Positions 35,691-48,050 of a stretch of DNA of 64,000 bases are shown here, piece after piece. The notes under the pieces are model-generated. The model was not told the origin of the DNA and made no database searches. It worked only from the letters and a program-made list of their open reading frames with translations. The position numbers were made by a program, and so were the translations under genes. How positions within the stretch are numbered: the stretch's first letter is position 1; the number at the start of each line of letters is the position of its first letter. This stretch comes from Dermanyssus gallinae (Eukaryota; Arthropoda; Arachnida; Mesostigmata; Dermanyssidae), in contig QVRM01002033.1 in assembly GCA_003439945.1 (NCBI GenBank), positions 1-64,000 on the forward strand, read 5' to 3'.

Positions 35691-36689
35691 ATATAAACAC
35701 GCGCCTTTACTGAAAAATTCTAAAATGCGTTCGCTATGGCACGATTAGGGAAACGGCCTTTCCAGCTGAATATTTCTATTTTCATACACAATTAAACTGT
35801 CAACAGACATTTACTAACGCCTCCATTATATAGTTAAATATTGTGTAGATCATAAGCGCACCTTTCCTACCTAAAGCAGTCCCTAATCCATTGTAATCCA
35901 CATTTCTATCGCCTATGATCATAATTCCAAACCACGAATAAGAGTAGAAAACATTAATTCTAGTCGTATATGCAATACGACGAACTTATGCAATGCCATG
36001 AAATGTCCGCATTTCCACTATTACATAAATATGAACAGTTTGCCTAGTTTACCAAGCCCTACACCGGCTGAGGCTGAGCCATAACAGCGGAATCCGTCCA
36101 CCTATTTCCGTAATAGTCCTACGTTGAAGTCACAAATCCACTTGTATGCCATCCTGAAGTTCATGAAGCTCATCACGTGAGCTCATCCGGCTCGAAGTCA
36201 AGTCACGTATGAGCGAGGGATCCCATTTATCTTTTTGTCATCGCGGCATAACTCGCGCAAATTTGGCCTCGACAAGATCTATTCAAGACAGTGACAAAGT
36301 CAATAAAAGAGACACGAACATTCTTCGATGTCATTACAGCACAAATAATGATGATGATAATGATGATGATAATAATAATCATAATAATATCATCAACCAC
36401 GTGGCACCGTACGCCAGGATATGCAAAGTGCACATTTATAGCAACAATGATTATGCTAATCTTGGTGGTCATAAAAATAAATGTTATAAGGCCTCAAACA
36501 AGTTGCTATAAATAAAGGCAGTTGTCATAATAATAATATTAACTGTCGCCGCGCCAACAGCAGCGTCACTGTGATCGCAACGTTGGCCGAAACACACGCC
36601 TATAACTCGCCTAGCCGCAAAATCCCAGCCCAGGTGACAGCAGAAGCAATTAAGGAAGGTCTTGTATATATATATATACATCCTCTGTT
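35691..36689. other. No gene seen; AT-rich
   Basis: Unique AT-rich DNA with an AATGATGAT run at 36345-36395 and a short TA run at 36665-36679. Confidence 0.5.
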
Positions 36690-36709
36690 TGCGATCCCAG
36701 GTGATCTAA

Positions 36710-36740
<31 letters not shown>

Positions 36741-36849
36741 TATATAAATATATAATTATATATATATGTGTATATATATATATATATACATAAATATATA
36801 TGTATATATATATAAATATATCTATATATATAGATCACCTGGGATCGCA
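36690..36849. repeat. 160-bp foldback: perfect 19-bp arms around AT-rich DNA
   Basis: The left arm tgcgatcccaggtgatcta (36690-36708) and the right arm tagatcacctgggatcgca (36831-36849) are exact reverse complements. The 122-bp interior is almost wholly A and T with many TA runs, so it can also pair with itself. No target-site duplication was seen at the ends. It could be a miniature foldback element or a palindrome formed by template switching. Confidence 0.88.
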
Positions 36850-38950
36850 CATAGCGGCTAGCTGTATGAACAGCGGCGACATCACTGTCACTCGTAATAA
36901 TACACGTAATGACTGCCGGGAGCGATTTACTGCTCCGAGAGCCGCCGCCCGCCCAGAGCGGAAGGTCAATGGCAGGTCATTGAACTTTTTTCACGTTTGC
37001 CATCCTCGTCGTCGTCGTCGTCTTCTGTTTCTCTCTAATAGAGTTTGTTTCTCTGTCCCTCTATCTACCTCTCTCTCTCTCTCACTCTACCTCTACCTCT
37101 TTCGTTACCTAAGTAGTTGCGTGAGAGGTGGTAGTAGTCGTATACTCAGTCCGCATGCATAGGAGACAAAGACGTTCCTTCACGCTTTCTTCGTAGTTCG
37201 TGTTCCGGGTCGTTCGTAACACGCCACGCCGCGCCACGCGACCTCTCTAATGTCACCGAAGTCGTAACCCACCGCCTGGACGCCGTATGCCATTTGCCAC
37301 ACCATCCACCGCAAACTACGCATCTGCGGCGCGTCGTCGTTGTTCCAGGTGCTCTGGACCAGACGACGACGACGAAAACCATTGGATGGACGCAACGTGA
37401 CGCTGGCCGTGGCAGCAGCCTCAGACCTCAGCAGACAGCAGCTAACCTAATTGCTTCATTACCTAGTTCGTTAGTTCGTTTCGTTCGAGAAGCGTATACG
37501 AGCGAGTATGTGTCGCCGGCGCGAACGCCGATAACGATCCAACAACGCCATCGTCGATAGCGGCAATCGGGTATTGGACAACCCATGGCGGCCCTAACAG
37601 GAAGATGCCCAAGGTGAACTAAGCAACTGCAGCAGGTTGGGAGAGAGATCGATGGATACTTTATATATATATATATATATATATATACAGAGAGAGAATG
37701 GGGCACGCAATATCAGTGCCAAGATTAAGAAAAGACAGTGAACGGACGTAGAAAAATGATTTCGCAGATAACTACGAATGAGAAAGGGAAGAGGAGGAGA
37801 AAAGTTCGGTTTTTAAAAAGTTTTGGCCAACAGTTTAAAACTTGATTAAGCACTAACGGGCATCGATACGAGCGAAGGAGTCGCGTAGGAAACTGCATTT
37901 TGTTCCACGCAACGTTACCGACTGACAAAGAGAAACCCTCGAAAGAAAACCCCCATAGAGTAACAGAGGAATAGTCAGAAATGTTCCCTTAAATTACCAT
38001 GGAATTATATAATCGCTTGCATAATGGGAAAAACAATGAATTTGATTTTCTATACTTATATATAATATCAAATGACCTAGACGAGAAAAAAATAGGAATT
38101 ATAAAATACATTGTCAAGCAGACAGAAAAACAGGCAATGTGCATTAACGAATTCGAGTACACACTGTCCAAATTTAGTACAAGTAAATACAATGTACAAT
38201 GCTGTCGACGCATTCCAGTGTATAAAATTCCTTACGCGATAGATTAAACATATAACACCTAATTCGATCTATTGTAAAGTCTATGGATCAAGAGTCTATG
38301 GAAAACAAATGCTTGGTATAATTTGTTTTAAGCGTTTGTTAGAGTATAGGCTCATCTATTTGGTCTCCTATCTGACTGGCGTGCCCAAGATGTCTAGCTA
38401 GATAGAGATAACTGCTATGCAAATCAGGCAATTGCAAACGTTTAAGGGGACACAATAACCTCGAACTCTTCAAATGTCCCCAGTGGTTCAACCACGTGGC
38501 TTACGGGATCAGATCTAGCCCGCGGGATAAACGCTTAAGAAGAAACACGTGTCAGCTAATTAATCGTCGCCATGGTGCCACATAGTTTAGCGTGCATCAA
38601 CTGCGCACCGTTGAAACGTCGCTTCTTATTTCGACTGCCCACGCCGACGAGGCGCTTGAGTGACTAGTGGTAGCTTTTGGCTCCTACACAAGCATGCAAT
38701 TATTGTAATAGGTACCCATAGCACCCGTCAGTTCTCGTCGATTCATCGCGCGCGTCGACGCACGTCTAACACTGAAGAAGAAAAATGTGCGGTTCGAATG
38801 CGAATAGGAGTTTCAGCAGCAGCTACAACGCTTTGACAAGATGATTCACCCACAAAGTTTTCCTTCATTTCCATTGCGGCCAACGCATAGAGATGTTCAG
38901 TGAGCGAGCGAGTGAGTGAGCCAGCTGGTAGCAATAGCAGCAGTGACAGT
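36850..38950. other. No gene seen; one (TA)n array at 37662-37687
   Basis: CGT/CTCT tracts at 37008-37100, GC-rich DNA to 37600, then AT-rich unique DNA to about 38600. A minus-strand frame at 37180-37395 has a balanced stretch but no known domain. Confidence 0.5.
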
Positions 38951-39730
38951 AATGATCGGATAAGTGGTGGTGGTGGTGGTGGTGGTGGAGGCGGCCGCTC
39001 CGAGGCCCTGGGGCTACACGCCCCACCCCAATGGCCAAACGGGCACTCCGATGACACAACCAGGGATCACCACCAACTTCGACGTCACCCATCACAGCAG
39101 AGGCAGGTGAACGCAGAAGCAATGGGCACCGCGCGACCAGTAACCGACACCCACCCCGTTGATGTTAACCTAACATGGTGAAAAAGGCAGCCGCTTGTCA
39201 GAAGTTCAGCATCGCGCCGCTTCTCTTTTCTCCTGGCCGTCAGTTCAGCACGTGAGACGGGTAGGTGGAGGGGAAATAAAAAAAAAACAGAGGGGAAACA
39301 GGACGACAGAGCTGTCACCTAGCCGGTGCTGTCACATCAGCCGTCATTCATTCACTTCAAAAAAAAAACTCACTCCCGACGAGTTTAATGGCAGGTACTA
39401 CCTACACGAGATACCATTTTGGGGGTGGCGGGGGGCTGGTGGTTCTCGTCTTTCGCCGCGCGTCGTTGTGTCCTCCATAACCCCCTCTATACGCACACCC
39501 AGGTATCATTCCATCTCACTACCACTATCTCATCCTCACCCAGAAAGCCCGTATCTTCATCGTTTTGGCTTCTCCATTTTGCTCACGATTTGCTTATCTT
39601 TCGTTTTGTTTCGTCTTGCTCGCCTGCTTTTTAATCTCGAACTCTCGAATCAGTTCCTTTGTGTGTTAATGTGCACCAGGCGGCCATTTGTTCAGCCTAC
39701 AGCCAAAATGTGCCGATGGCCAATATCAAA
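38951..39730. other. No gene seen; GGT tract
   Basis: A GGT run lies at about 38966-38990. CT-rich sequence fills 39430-39640. Confidence 0.5.
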
Positions 39731-39765
39731 GTGAGACTCGGGTCTCACTGGTGAGACTCGGGTCT
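39731..39765 (+). repeat. 20-bp tandem duplication with an internal hairpin
   Basis: gtgagactcgggtct occurs at 39731-39745 and 39751-39765. The first copy extends into the perfect short palindrome gtgagac-tcgg-gtctcac. Confidence 0.8.
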
Positions 39766-41238
39766 TCATCTTCTCACCAGCGTCCATCTGCTCACGCACG
39801 CAGGCACGCACGTGAAGACTCACGACCCTCAAAGAAGAGAGGGGGGTATCCGACATCATCACCGTTACAATTATCGTCGTGACGAGTGCCACCACACCAC
39901 CACCAACCACCATGATACGAGTCGCTATCCTGTGAATCATATGGAATATGCGCATTTGCGGTCTGGTGAGCAGTTCCCCGTCCTCCTTTCCCGCTCTGTC
40001 TTCCTTCCATTCTTTCCTTCGTTTACTCCCTTCATCTTCATCTTCGCCTGTATATCCCTCTGTAGGAACTCTTATCACATACGGTGCGTGATAAATGACC
40101 GACAACTGTTTGTCATGTGGCGCTGTTCTCCTAATATTCTCCGTCTCTCTGCTCGTCATCAACAGCAGCGCAATCAATCTGAAATACCTCGATCTGTTTA
40201 TCTATCCGAATACCCATCGACCTACCTACAGCTTCGTTTGTCCAACTTACTTATCTCTTAATGTCGCCGTCTCACTATCGCCCCGTGCTATGCCATTGTC
40301 TCGCTGTGCCCCCCGCGTACATTCGCGCGCACTCCTAGTTCATCACGCGCTGCACTGCACTCGAGAGGAGCGGGGGGGGCGGACTGACTACATGTCAGCT
40401 TCTACTACTACTACGTCAGCGATAATCTCACTCTCGCCTCGAACTCTTTCTTTTTTACTCTTTACTGATACCACCCCTGCAACCACTGCCTGTTTACCAT
40501 AGCTACAACCGTTTGTACGACTAGAAGAACTGTCGGTTACACTCTGCCGCTTCTGGTCGATCGATACATGAGCATGCGACAGAAGATAAACCCGGCCACG
40601 CCCGTTCACTGCGCTCTGTGTGTTGCTCGAGACGAAAACGTCGGCGTCTTCGTTAGTTCTCGTCTTCGTGCCGCGGCAAGCTGCAAAGCTTATTCTCGGC
40701 AAGCTCCAGCAAAGTCGGTTTCTTTCCATCTCGTCCGCTATTTCCGTTCTGTTGTGTGGACTACAAGCCGACGCAATGCACGCTCGTGCATTGCGCGTGC
40801 ACTATTAAGATAACGAGCGAACTAAACTAACAGAACTCTGGACGAAGGGCTGAGTGAGGACGGGCCAGAAACGTCGCGCTAGTCAGACCCATATAGCAGA
40901 AGTCTGTCATGTCGCACGTCTAATCATCGCCATCATCATCATCACCATCATCGTCATCATGATTGTCGTCCCTGTTTTTTGTTGTTGTTGTTGTTGTTGT
41001 TGTTTCTACTACTGTTGTAGTCTTTGCGATTGTTGTTAAACATACCATCCTTTCTGTCCTCTGTATCTCCGTCTAGATTTTGCTTGCCCATTCTCCAATT
41101 CAGCTGTCATTCTTTACTTTTCTAGCCAGATCTGTTCTCCGATGGACACGACGCAATGAAGCGAGCCAGAGGCCCGGAGGGAAGACGCCGAAAGAGGTCT
41201 TCCCTATTGCCAACTCGTCGAGATAAGCCGGCGCTGCC
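39766..41238. other. No gene seen
   Basis: Mixed DNA with TCATCA runs at 40926-40962 and a GTT run at 40980-41003. Frames on both strands are of mixed or low complexity. Confidence 0.5.
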
Positions 41239-41356
41239 TTTGTTGTTACGTTGTTGTTGCTGTTGTTCATGTTGTTGCTGCTGTTCATATTGTTGCTGCT
41301 GTTCATATTGTTGTTGCTGTTGTTGTTCATGTTGTTGTTGCTGCTGCTGCTGCTGG
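41239..41356 (+). repeat. (GTT)n/(GCT)n tract
   Basis: GTT repeats with recurring gttcatattgttgctgct units, ending in GCT repeats. It produces Cys-, Leu- and Gln-rich frames. Confidence 0.9.
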
Positions 41357-42425
41357 CAGCTCGTATGATTCGTTGCCAATGCTATTGGTCGTCTCACCGT
41401 CCATACCCCAGGCGCCCATATCTCACGTCGGCCGCCGGCACATGCATTACAACGGTGCTTGCCATATTGAAACTTGTATCGTGCGTTCGTCTGCTTGGTC
41501 GGGCTGTAGCTGTTGTAGCTGGAGGAGCAGCCATCGGCCATATGCATGTACTATATAATAATACTAAGCTGGCGGCAATATTTGACATCGGCGTAACTGC
41601 CGGTGACAGGCTAGGATCACGAGAGGGCGGTAGCGCATGATTTGTGTGTGGTGAGCATTTCTTTCACTTGTGAATTTGTGAAAGACCACACCTCCTCCTC
41701 CGACGGTGATAATGCAAACTGGCAGGCGAGCTGGCTTAGGGATAAGCTGGAACCGGACGGCGTTAGTAACAGTCGGTCGTCGACGTAGTAGTAATAGTAG
41801 TAGTAGTAATCTTAGTAAGTAACTAGGTACCTAGATGGGTAGGTGTAAGCAAAACTAAGCAAATGAGCTAATCCGAGGCGAGGCACGTCGTTCAATGCAT
41901 CCATTCATCGGATGAAAGATTGTCGGCTCGGGTTCGGCTCGGGCAACCAGAAGCAAAACCACCACCAGCATTGGCTGAGAGGCAGACTGGTCGCCAGCTC
42001 AGTCTCGCTTGCGCGTTCGCCTGCCAAATTGAAGAAATTGCCCGGGGCGATGCCACAACCCTGAAGCGGCGGCGCACGTCATGCGCTTGCGTGTCGCATG
42101 AACAACAACGACACGCCGTCGACTCTCCGAGTTGAAAGTACGCATGCAAATGTCGAAACGACACACCGATCTAACCCCTACAACACTCTCCCTCTGGCGT
42201 TCCCTCTCTTTATGCCTCGCTCCGCTCCACTCTCCTCTACATACAATCGATGCCGTCACCGCAACCTATAGGCTGCTTCGCTGTCGCCTGGAAATTGTAT
42301 TCTCTTGGAATCGTTGTAAATGCTCTTGCCGTGCGAAGCTCGAAGCGGGACCGACAATCGACATACACACTCCAGACGCTTCCCGGCCATCACATGTACT
42401 CACTTCCCGCATGACAAATAATGAG

Positions 42426-42428
<3 letters not shown>
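41357..42428. other. No gene seen
   Basis: Mixed DNA with a GTAGTA run at 41782-41810. No domain-bearing frame was found. Confidence 0.5.

Positions 42429-42459
<31 letters not shown>
42429..42459. repeat. (TA)n microsatellite
   Basis: Uninterrupted TA repeat. Confidence 0.95.
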
Positions 42460-42462
<3 letters not shown>

Positions 42463-42923
42463 TATATCCTCTTCGCAGAACTGTAGAAATTAATTGTATG
42501 GCTATATCAATGTTTAATTTCCAGTATACGGTAGATATCGTAACACTGATTACGTTCACACACACATCTGCGGCGGCGGCGGTAGCAAACTTTCACATCT
42601 TCACAGTCACGCCGAGTAAAAGTTCCAAGCATTCACACACATAACATCTATGTTGCCTGTGACTCACGTCTCTGTATAATCGCGACGCCACCAAGTCTCC
42701 GAAAACAACGGCAGAAAGTTCCCATTCACAGTTGCGTCACAGTCGTCGCAGGATGGACGGCAAGAGTGGTCGATTTCTTCGTTTGTTGTGGTTTGCGTTT
42801 TAATTCGCCAGAGGTCGATCGATCGCTAAGTAGTCGCTTATATACAAATCTTTAATTCATATATAAGTAAATCGCAATTTGCGAAAATACGTCCTGAACT
42901 CGACCACATGCTAACGAGTTAGA
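42460..42923. other. No gene seen
   Basis: Unique DNA with one GGC run at about 42570-42583. Confidence 0.5.
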
Positions 42924-43020
42924 GCAACAGCAACAACAATAACAACAACAGCATCAAAAACAACAACAGTACCAACAACAACAGCAGCAGCAAAAACAAC
43001 AACATTACTAGTAACAGCAA
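42924..43020 (+). repeat. (CAA)n/(CAG)n tract
   Basis: Imperfect CAA repeats with AAT and CAG variants. Confidence 0.88.
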
Positions 43021-43209
43021 CAAGACACAAAAATCAGTCCAAAGTCATGCATGTGGCACGGTGCTACGTCAGCGTATATCTTTGAGGCAATGAGGCATCA
43101 TTATTGCGGCAACAATAGGCTGGGTGATAGAAACGCAATCACTTCTCTTCCCATCAAACTCGAGCGAAAACGACAGAACAATAATAATAATAATAACACC
43201 GGGTATATA

Positions 43210-43275
43210 CGCGAAGACGAATTTCTGAGGCTGCTGCTTTCACTGGCAGTTTGCAGAGGAAATGCCGTGTCGATA
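43210..43275 (+). other. Short conserved-looking peptide segment, copy 2
   Basis: Reads EFLRLLLSLAVCRGNAVSI, similar to EYVGQLLSLALCKGNAAASI at 4454-4516. It follows an AAT microsatellite at 43178-43197, and no good splice acceptor is visible just upstream. The pair may be copies of an old repeat or paralogous exon fragments. Confidence 0.2.
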
Positions 43276-43367
43276 TTTGGTGCGATAGGCTGAGAATAGC
43301 TAGATGGTAACCATGAAATAACGAGGATACACATTCACACCTCACAATTGTATTGTCCTAACACAAC

Positions 43368-43490
<123 letters not shown>

Positions 43491-44110
43491 TGACGACTGT
43501 TTTCGTATCGTACCGTGAAGCCCTGCTGATGGTAATGCTGCTGCAGTCGCCATCGCCGCTTACTTTGCAGCTGCGGGGGCGCCGCGTACAAGTCTCCGAG
43601 CCGAAGCCAAACGGTATACGAAATAGACGCCGAATACGAACTGCTTTGACTACGACTACAACCGCTACTACTACTACTACTACTATTCAGCAGTAATGAT
43701 TGCCCTTTAGTTCCCACTAATAAGCACGCCCACGATCAATCGTAATTGTGTAATTAGCATACGCGCCCTCTATATCTAGCAATCTACCTATCAATCTAAT
43801 CTCTAATTGACGTCACGTCACGAACGAACAGGGGGAGCGAGAGAGAGAGAGAGAGACAAGGATATATATATTGTATATATGTAAATATTTCTCTCTGTAA
43901 TATATATATATATATATATATATATGCAATCCCCAGAAGTTTTTTAACAAACTTTGGGATCTAGTACAACTCGGCGAAAAAATCATTTTTCCAATGGAAC
44001 AAGAGGAAATTGAGAGTGACGCCGGAATATAGGAATTGCAATGAATTTCATTTCCTGATAATTATTTTCAATACAGTATTTGCTTCAAATATTTCTCTCT
44101 AAACACGCAG
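43491..44110. other. No gene seen
   Basis: Unique DNA with a CTACTA run at 43660-43685, a GA run at 43838-43856 and a TA array at 43900-43925. Confidence 0.5.
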
Positions 44111-44174
44111 GGTTGATCGGGTAAAGCCTTTGCCCTGCATTGGAAAGGCCAGGGTTCGAGACCCGGATCGGCCA
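44111..44174 (+). mobile_element. tRNA-like SINE head, family C (anticodon arm shortened)
   Basis: The ends pair as a 7-bp acceptor stem (GGTTGAT with ATCGGCC, two G-T pairs) followed by A. The D arm pairs as GGTA/TGCC. The T arm is CAGGG-TTCGAGA-CCCGG with one mismatch, and a perfect B box gggttcgag lies at 44152-44160. Only about 15 nt separate the D and T arms, so the anticodon arm is not intact and a working tRNA is excluded. The following 110 bp end in A-rich and (TA)n DNA and may be the body. One copy only was seen. Confidence 0.5.
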
Positions 44175-44342
44175 CTCTTAAATTAGTTTCCATGACTACC
44201 AATTTAGACAGGGTAAGTGCCGGAGTAGACTAAAAATCGACCATGGCATGAAAAAACGTACACGGATATTGGCCTTACGGAGCAAAAAATATATATGAAT
44301 ATATATACAAAACGTATTAAATATATATACAAATTATTATTA

Positions 44343-44397
<55 letters not shown>

Positions 44398-44500
44398 ATA
44401 TAATAATTATTAACAAAAATTAAATATATAAATACAAAATTTATTAAATATATATACAAAAATATATATACAAAATAAATATATATACGAGAGAGAGGGA
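44175..44500. repeat. AT-rich block with (TA)n arrays
   Basis: A run of atatatatacaaa-type repeats and a TA array at about 44349-44388. The phrase atatatatacaaaa recurs on the right. Confidence 0.8.
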
Positions 44501-45479
44501 AACCAGATACACTGACAGAAGCAGGCAGGGAGCCTAAGAGTGGATTAGAAACATTCGAACATTGAGACCACCATTCGGATAGTATCGCTTCATAATTGCG
44601 TTGCTTTAATATCTCGTTCTGCGTACATCGCTTTGTGTGACCCAACTGCTCGAATATAGACAACATCAACAACAACAACAACATCTCATTGAGTGCGAAC
44701 CCAAAAACAAACTCACTCAATATCTGGAAAGAAATAACGCTATATATCGCCAAAAGCGATATATAGTGTAAACAGGAAAGCGACATATTGTGTACTACAG
44801 ACGCTGTATTTCGCTAGGGAGTTTCAAACTGGCGTAGCACTTTTTTTCGATTTGTCTCACGGCTAGTGTCGTACTGTTTGTCCGCTAGCTGACGCTAACG
44901 CAACGACTTTTTCTTTGATCTATAATACTGCCACTATATTGTATTGGTTAGCCATTGTTGTATTAACAACGACCAGTTAGAGGCTGCTCACTAGCCATTT
45001 ATGACTCCACTGTTAGATAAGAATAAGAAAGAATATGGACACGCCTGAACAAAGTCGCACCGCCCTCAAAAGGAACACCAAACGGTCGTCGGCTATTCGA
45101 ACAAGTACAACAAATAATGGACATCAAACAAGGACCAACAAATAATGCCAACGTTTGCCTAAATACTACTTGTCCACAGAACATACAGTGCATACGTAGA
45201 AACCTGCAGTGTTTCATGCCGCCTTAAGAACGGTGTGCCAAGTTGTAGAAACGTGGTACAAACTAATTTGCACTCGAGATACACCTCGAACGAGCAATAT
45301 GGCTTAATGGGCGGGCTTGAGGTTTCACTCGCTGATCGACCTCGAAAATACTCGAAATCGGCAAGCTCGTAAATCGATGTTCAATTCCTATACTACGCCG
45401 TATATCTGTGAATGTGTTCTCACGGGCACGGATGTCCTCCTGTAACTGCGTGTCATGTTCACTTCACAATTAAATTAAC
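44501..45479. other. No gene seen; one strong hairpin at 44738-44768
   Basis: Unique DNA with a CAA run at 44666-44684. The hairpin has 13-nt arms cgctatatatcgc and gcgatatatagtg around a 5-nt loop, with a single G-T pair. Confidence 0.55.
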
Positions 45480-45575
45480 GTGGCGCCGTGTTCTATGGGG
45501 GCGTCCACTGCGCTAGTCATGGCTGTCATCTCTCGGGGTGTCGCTGGTTCGGTCCCTGTTGTTTATTAAATTCTC
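45480..45575 (+). mobile_element. tRNA-like SINE head, family B, copy 2
   Basis: Partner of 605-690. The B box ggttcggtccc lies at 45546-45556. Shared flanks are tgcgctagtcatggctgtca upstream and tgttgttta-taaatt downstream. Alignment ends near 45575. No bounding duplication was found. Confidence 0.55.
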
Positions 45576-45884
45576 TTTGAACGATGTTTATTGAGAGTAG
45601 ATAATACACCATACCGAAGCAAGTCATTGTCCGTTTTGCCACAAATAACTGTTGCGGAAATCCTAGATATCCCAGCATATCCAGCCCCTTAGTGGCGATC
45701 TTTCTAAGGATTTGTAAAATGGGCTAAAGTTACTAAGTACAAAAAATCTTTCCAAACAAGTCTAAAGGGACCGACGAAAGCCTATTTGTAGCGTGTTTTT
45801 CAGTTTTATTCAAATTCCTTTAGTTGTTCAGTCGGCTCATATGCTCAACTTGCATGGAAAAATGTATTATCCACTAGTGTTAAT
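45576..45884. other. No gene seen
   Basis: AT-rich unique DNA between the SINE copy and a long TA array. Confidence 0.5.
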
Positions 45885-45998
<114 letters not shown>

Positions 45999-46194
45999 TC
46001 AGTGTATTCTGAGTTCTCTAAAATATAAACCTTAAACAGTTAGGTACTGTGTAGCTCATAATCACTCATTTCTATTCAGCGAAATTTGCGAAGGAGACAA
46101 ACTATCGCACGACATAACAGAAACACCTCCATGTTTACAACGTTGTAACTGCGGTTAGCAACTAGCAGTCCGCATAATAGCGTTAATTCAACTG

Positions 46195-46197
<3 letters not shown>

Positions 46198-46240
<43 letters not shown>

Positions 46241-46277
46241 TATATATATATAGATATATATATATATATATATATAT
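46198..46277. repeat. (TA)n microsatellite with GATA interruptions
   Basis: TA repeat broken by tagata units. Confidence 0.95.
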
Positions 46278-47880
46278 GCCGGTACCCTGCCATGTTTAAG
46301 AAGAACAGTTTGTAGCAATGTTGTCAATAGCCAAATGTTATCTTGACACCTTCTGCTTGACACCATGGAATTTATTTCGATCAGCTTCGACAGATAAACG
46401 CGCCTTTGTATCGCAGAACCAGCAGTCACGGCATGTGTAGAGCATATAGCTCAGTATGTTACTTTGTTGTACTGTTACTACAGCACTGCTACTTTGAAGC
46501 ACACGAGAAGAACATACGATAGCCGATAGACCTTGAAGAGTACGACGACGGCTATGTACAACGCATTTTGAGGCTCTGGGAAACTTGCGACTTCACCGAT
46601 GACCTGTCGTAAACGCGGAGCGGAGGTCCTATAGAGGGGCCTCTGATGAGATAGGGTGGCCACAGCTTTAACTCATTCAGGGCGCAGCTGACGTCGCTCG
46701 CTGCTATCGATAACAACGCTATGCGCGAATCGAAGACAAGATTAACTGTTGAGGCAGACAACACAACGATGCGCGCAGAGCCAGTTGTCAGCACTTTCTT
46801 TTCTTTCTTCTGCTAATTGTCGTAAGTTAAGTAAAAACAACAAAGGCACAAACGCATAAAGAGAATGCATACGCATGCTATGGGGCCATCGAACGACTCT
46901 GTGAAGTCTGGTTCTGAAAGCGCCCTAACTGAGCCGACAACACAATGAATCGTGTAATGAATAATAGATCATAGAGGTGTACGCAGTTACAGCTAGCAGA
47001 ATAGTCTCTTCCGTTGCGTCGCCACGCGTCTGCACTCTAGCACTCGAACAGAAAAATAGCCGGGTGTGGTCGGCGAACAGAGTTTAAACGAGAAAACAAT
47101 TCATGCAGCGGGCGGGCGGTAAAAACACGCCGCAAGCCAAAGATGACACGAAAGTTCTAGTTAGAGTTGTTTCTCGGTGACACCCACCACCTCGATGATC
47201 AGTAGATGCACCTCAAACGAGTGCCACAGTGACTCCACCTCAGTCAGGCTGGCTCTCCACCGGAGCGACAACGTCACAAGTAACCGTAATCACACTTCTG
47301 AGCCGTACATTCTTCTGCTCAGTCGTACTTCAGTTCCTCGATATTCGACACGAAAGCAGGCATCGGTTGCAGATGCTGCCTTATCTGTCGACGGTTACCA
47401 TGTTACCACTCAGTCAGCACGCGTAAACATGTGCTAGTTAGAAAGAGACAAAACTCGAAACAATCAGCCACTTCTTTTCTCCTGCCCGGCTCGGCTTTTT
47501 TTTCCTTGATATTCTGAGATTTTTACGTGAATTCGTTATTGCGTTTTTGAGTGCAGGTCTGCGTGCGTGTGTCTCTACAAAGATACGGTCATTGAGGTCG
47601 GGCCGTTGTGACAACAATCTTATTATCATAATTATGCCCATACATGTATGTATGTTTGAATGGATTTGAACGCACCGTAGTGTTAAAATTTCGTAGCTTG
47701 TTCGAGTTGCAATGTGCATACGTACACAACAGAGACAGCGTTCATCATTATATATATATATATATATTTAGTTATTAAAACCCCAGCTAGATAACAATAT
47801 ATTTACCACAAATGAAATAAACATTTGTTTTGCTAATATCGCCATGGAGCAACCTGCAGGTATATATATATATATATATT
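46278..47880. other. No gene seen
   Basis: Unique mixed DNA. Short TA arrays lie at about 47750-47767 and 47862-47879. No frame has a recognisable domain. Confidence 0.5.
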
Positions 47881-47950
47881 GGGTCTACAAAAATTCGGTT
47901 TTTTTAATGATTCTCTACGGACAAAAACGAAGAATTTTTTTTTGTAGCCC
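47881..47950. mobile_element. 70-bp inverted-repeat element, MITE-like
   Basis: The arms gggtctacaaaaattc (47881-47896) and gaatttttttttgtagccc (47932-47950) are imperfect reverse complements, and pairing continues inward (ggttttttt with caaaaacg). Both ends touch TA-rich DNA, fitting insertion at TA as mariner/Tc1 elements do. It lies 100 bp from a mariner transposase relic. That it is a miniature mariner derivative is inference. The relic's own terminal repeats were not found. Confidence 0.5.
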
Positions 47951-48050
47951 TATATATATATATATATGATTATTGTTTACATATTTATTTACATATAATA
48001 CGAATTGGTTCAGGGCAGAAAATGACTGCGAGTGATTTTCAATTTTAAAA

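Noticed and set aside
44111..44174. Functional tRNA gene
   Set aside because: The anticodon arm is too short and the total of 64 nt is below a normal nuclear tRNA, so it is listed as a SINE-like element.
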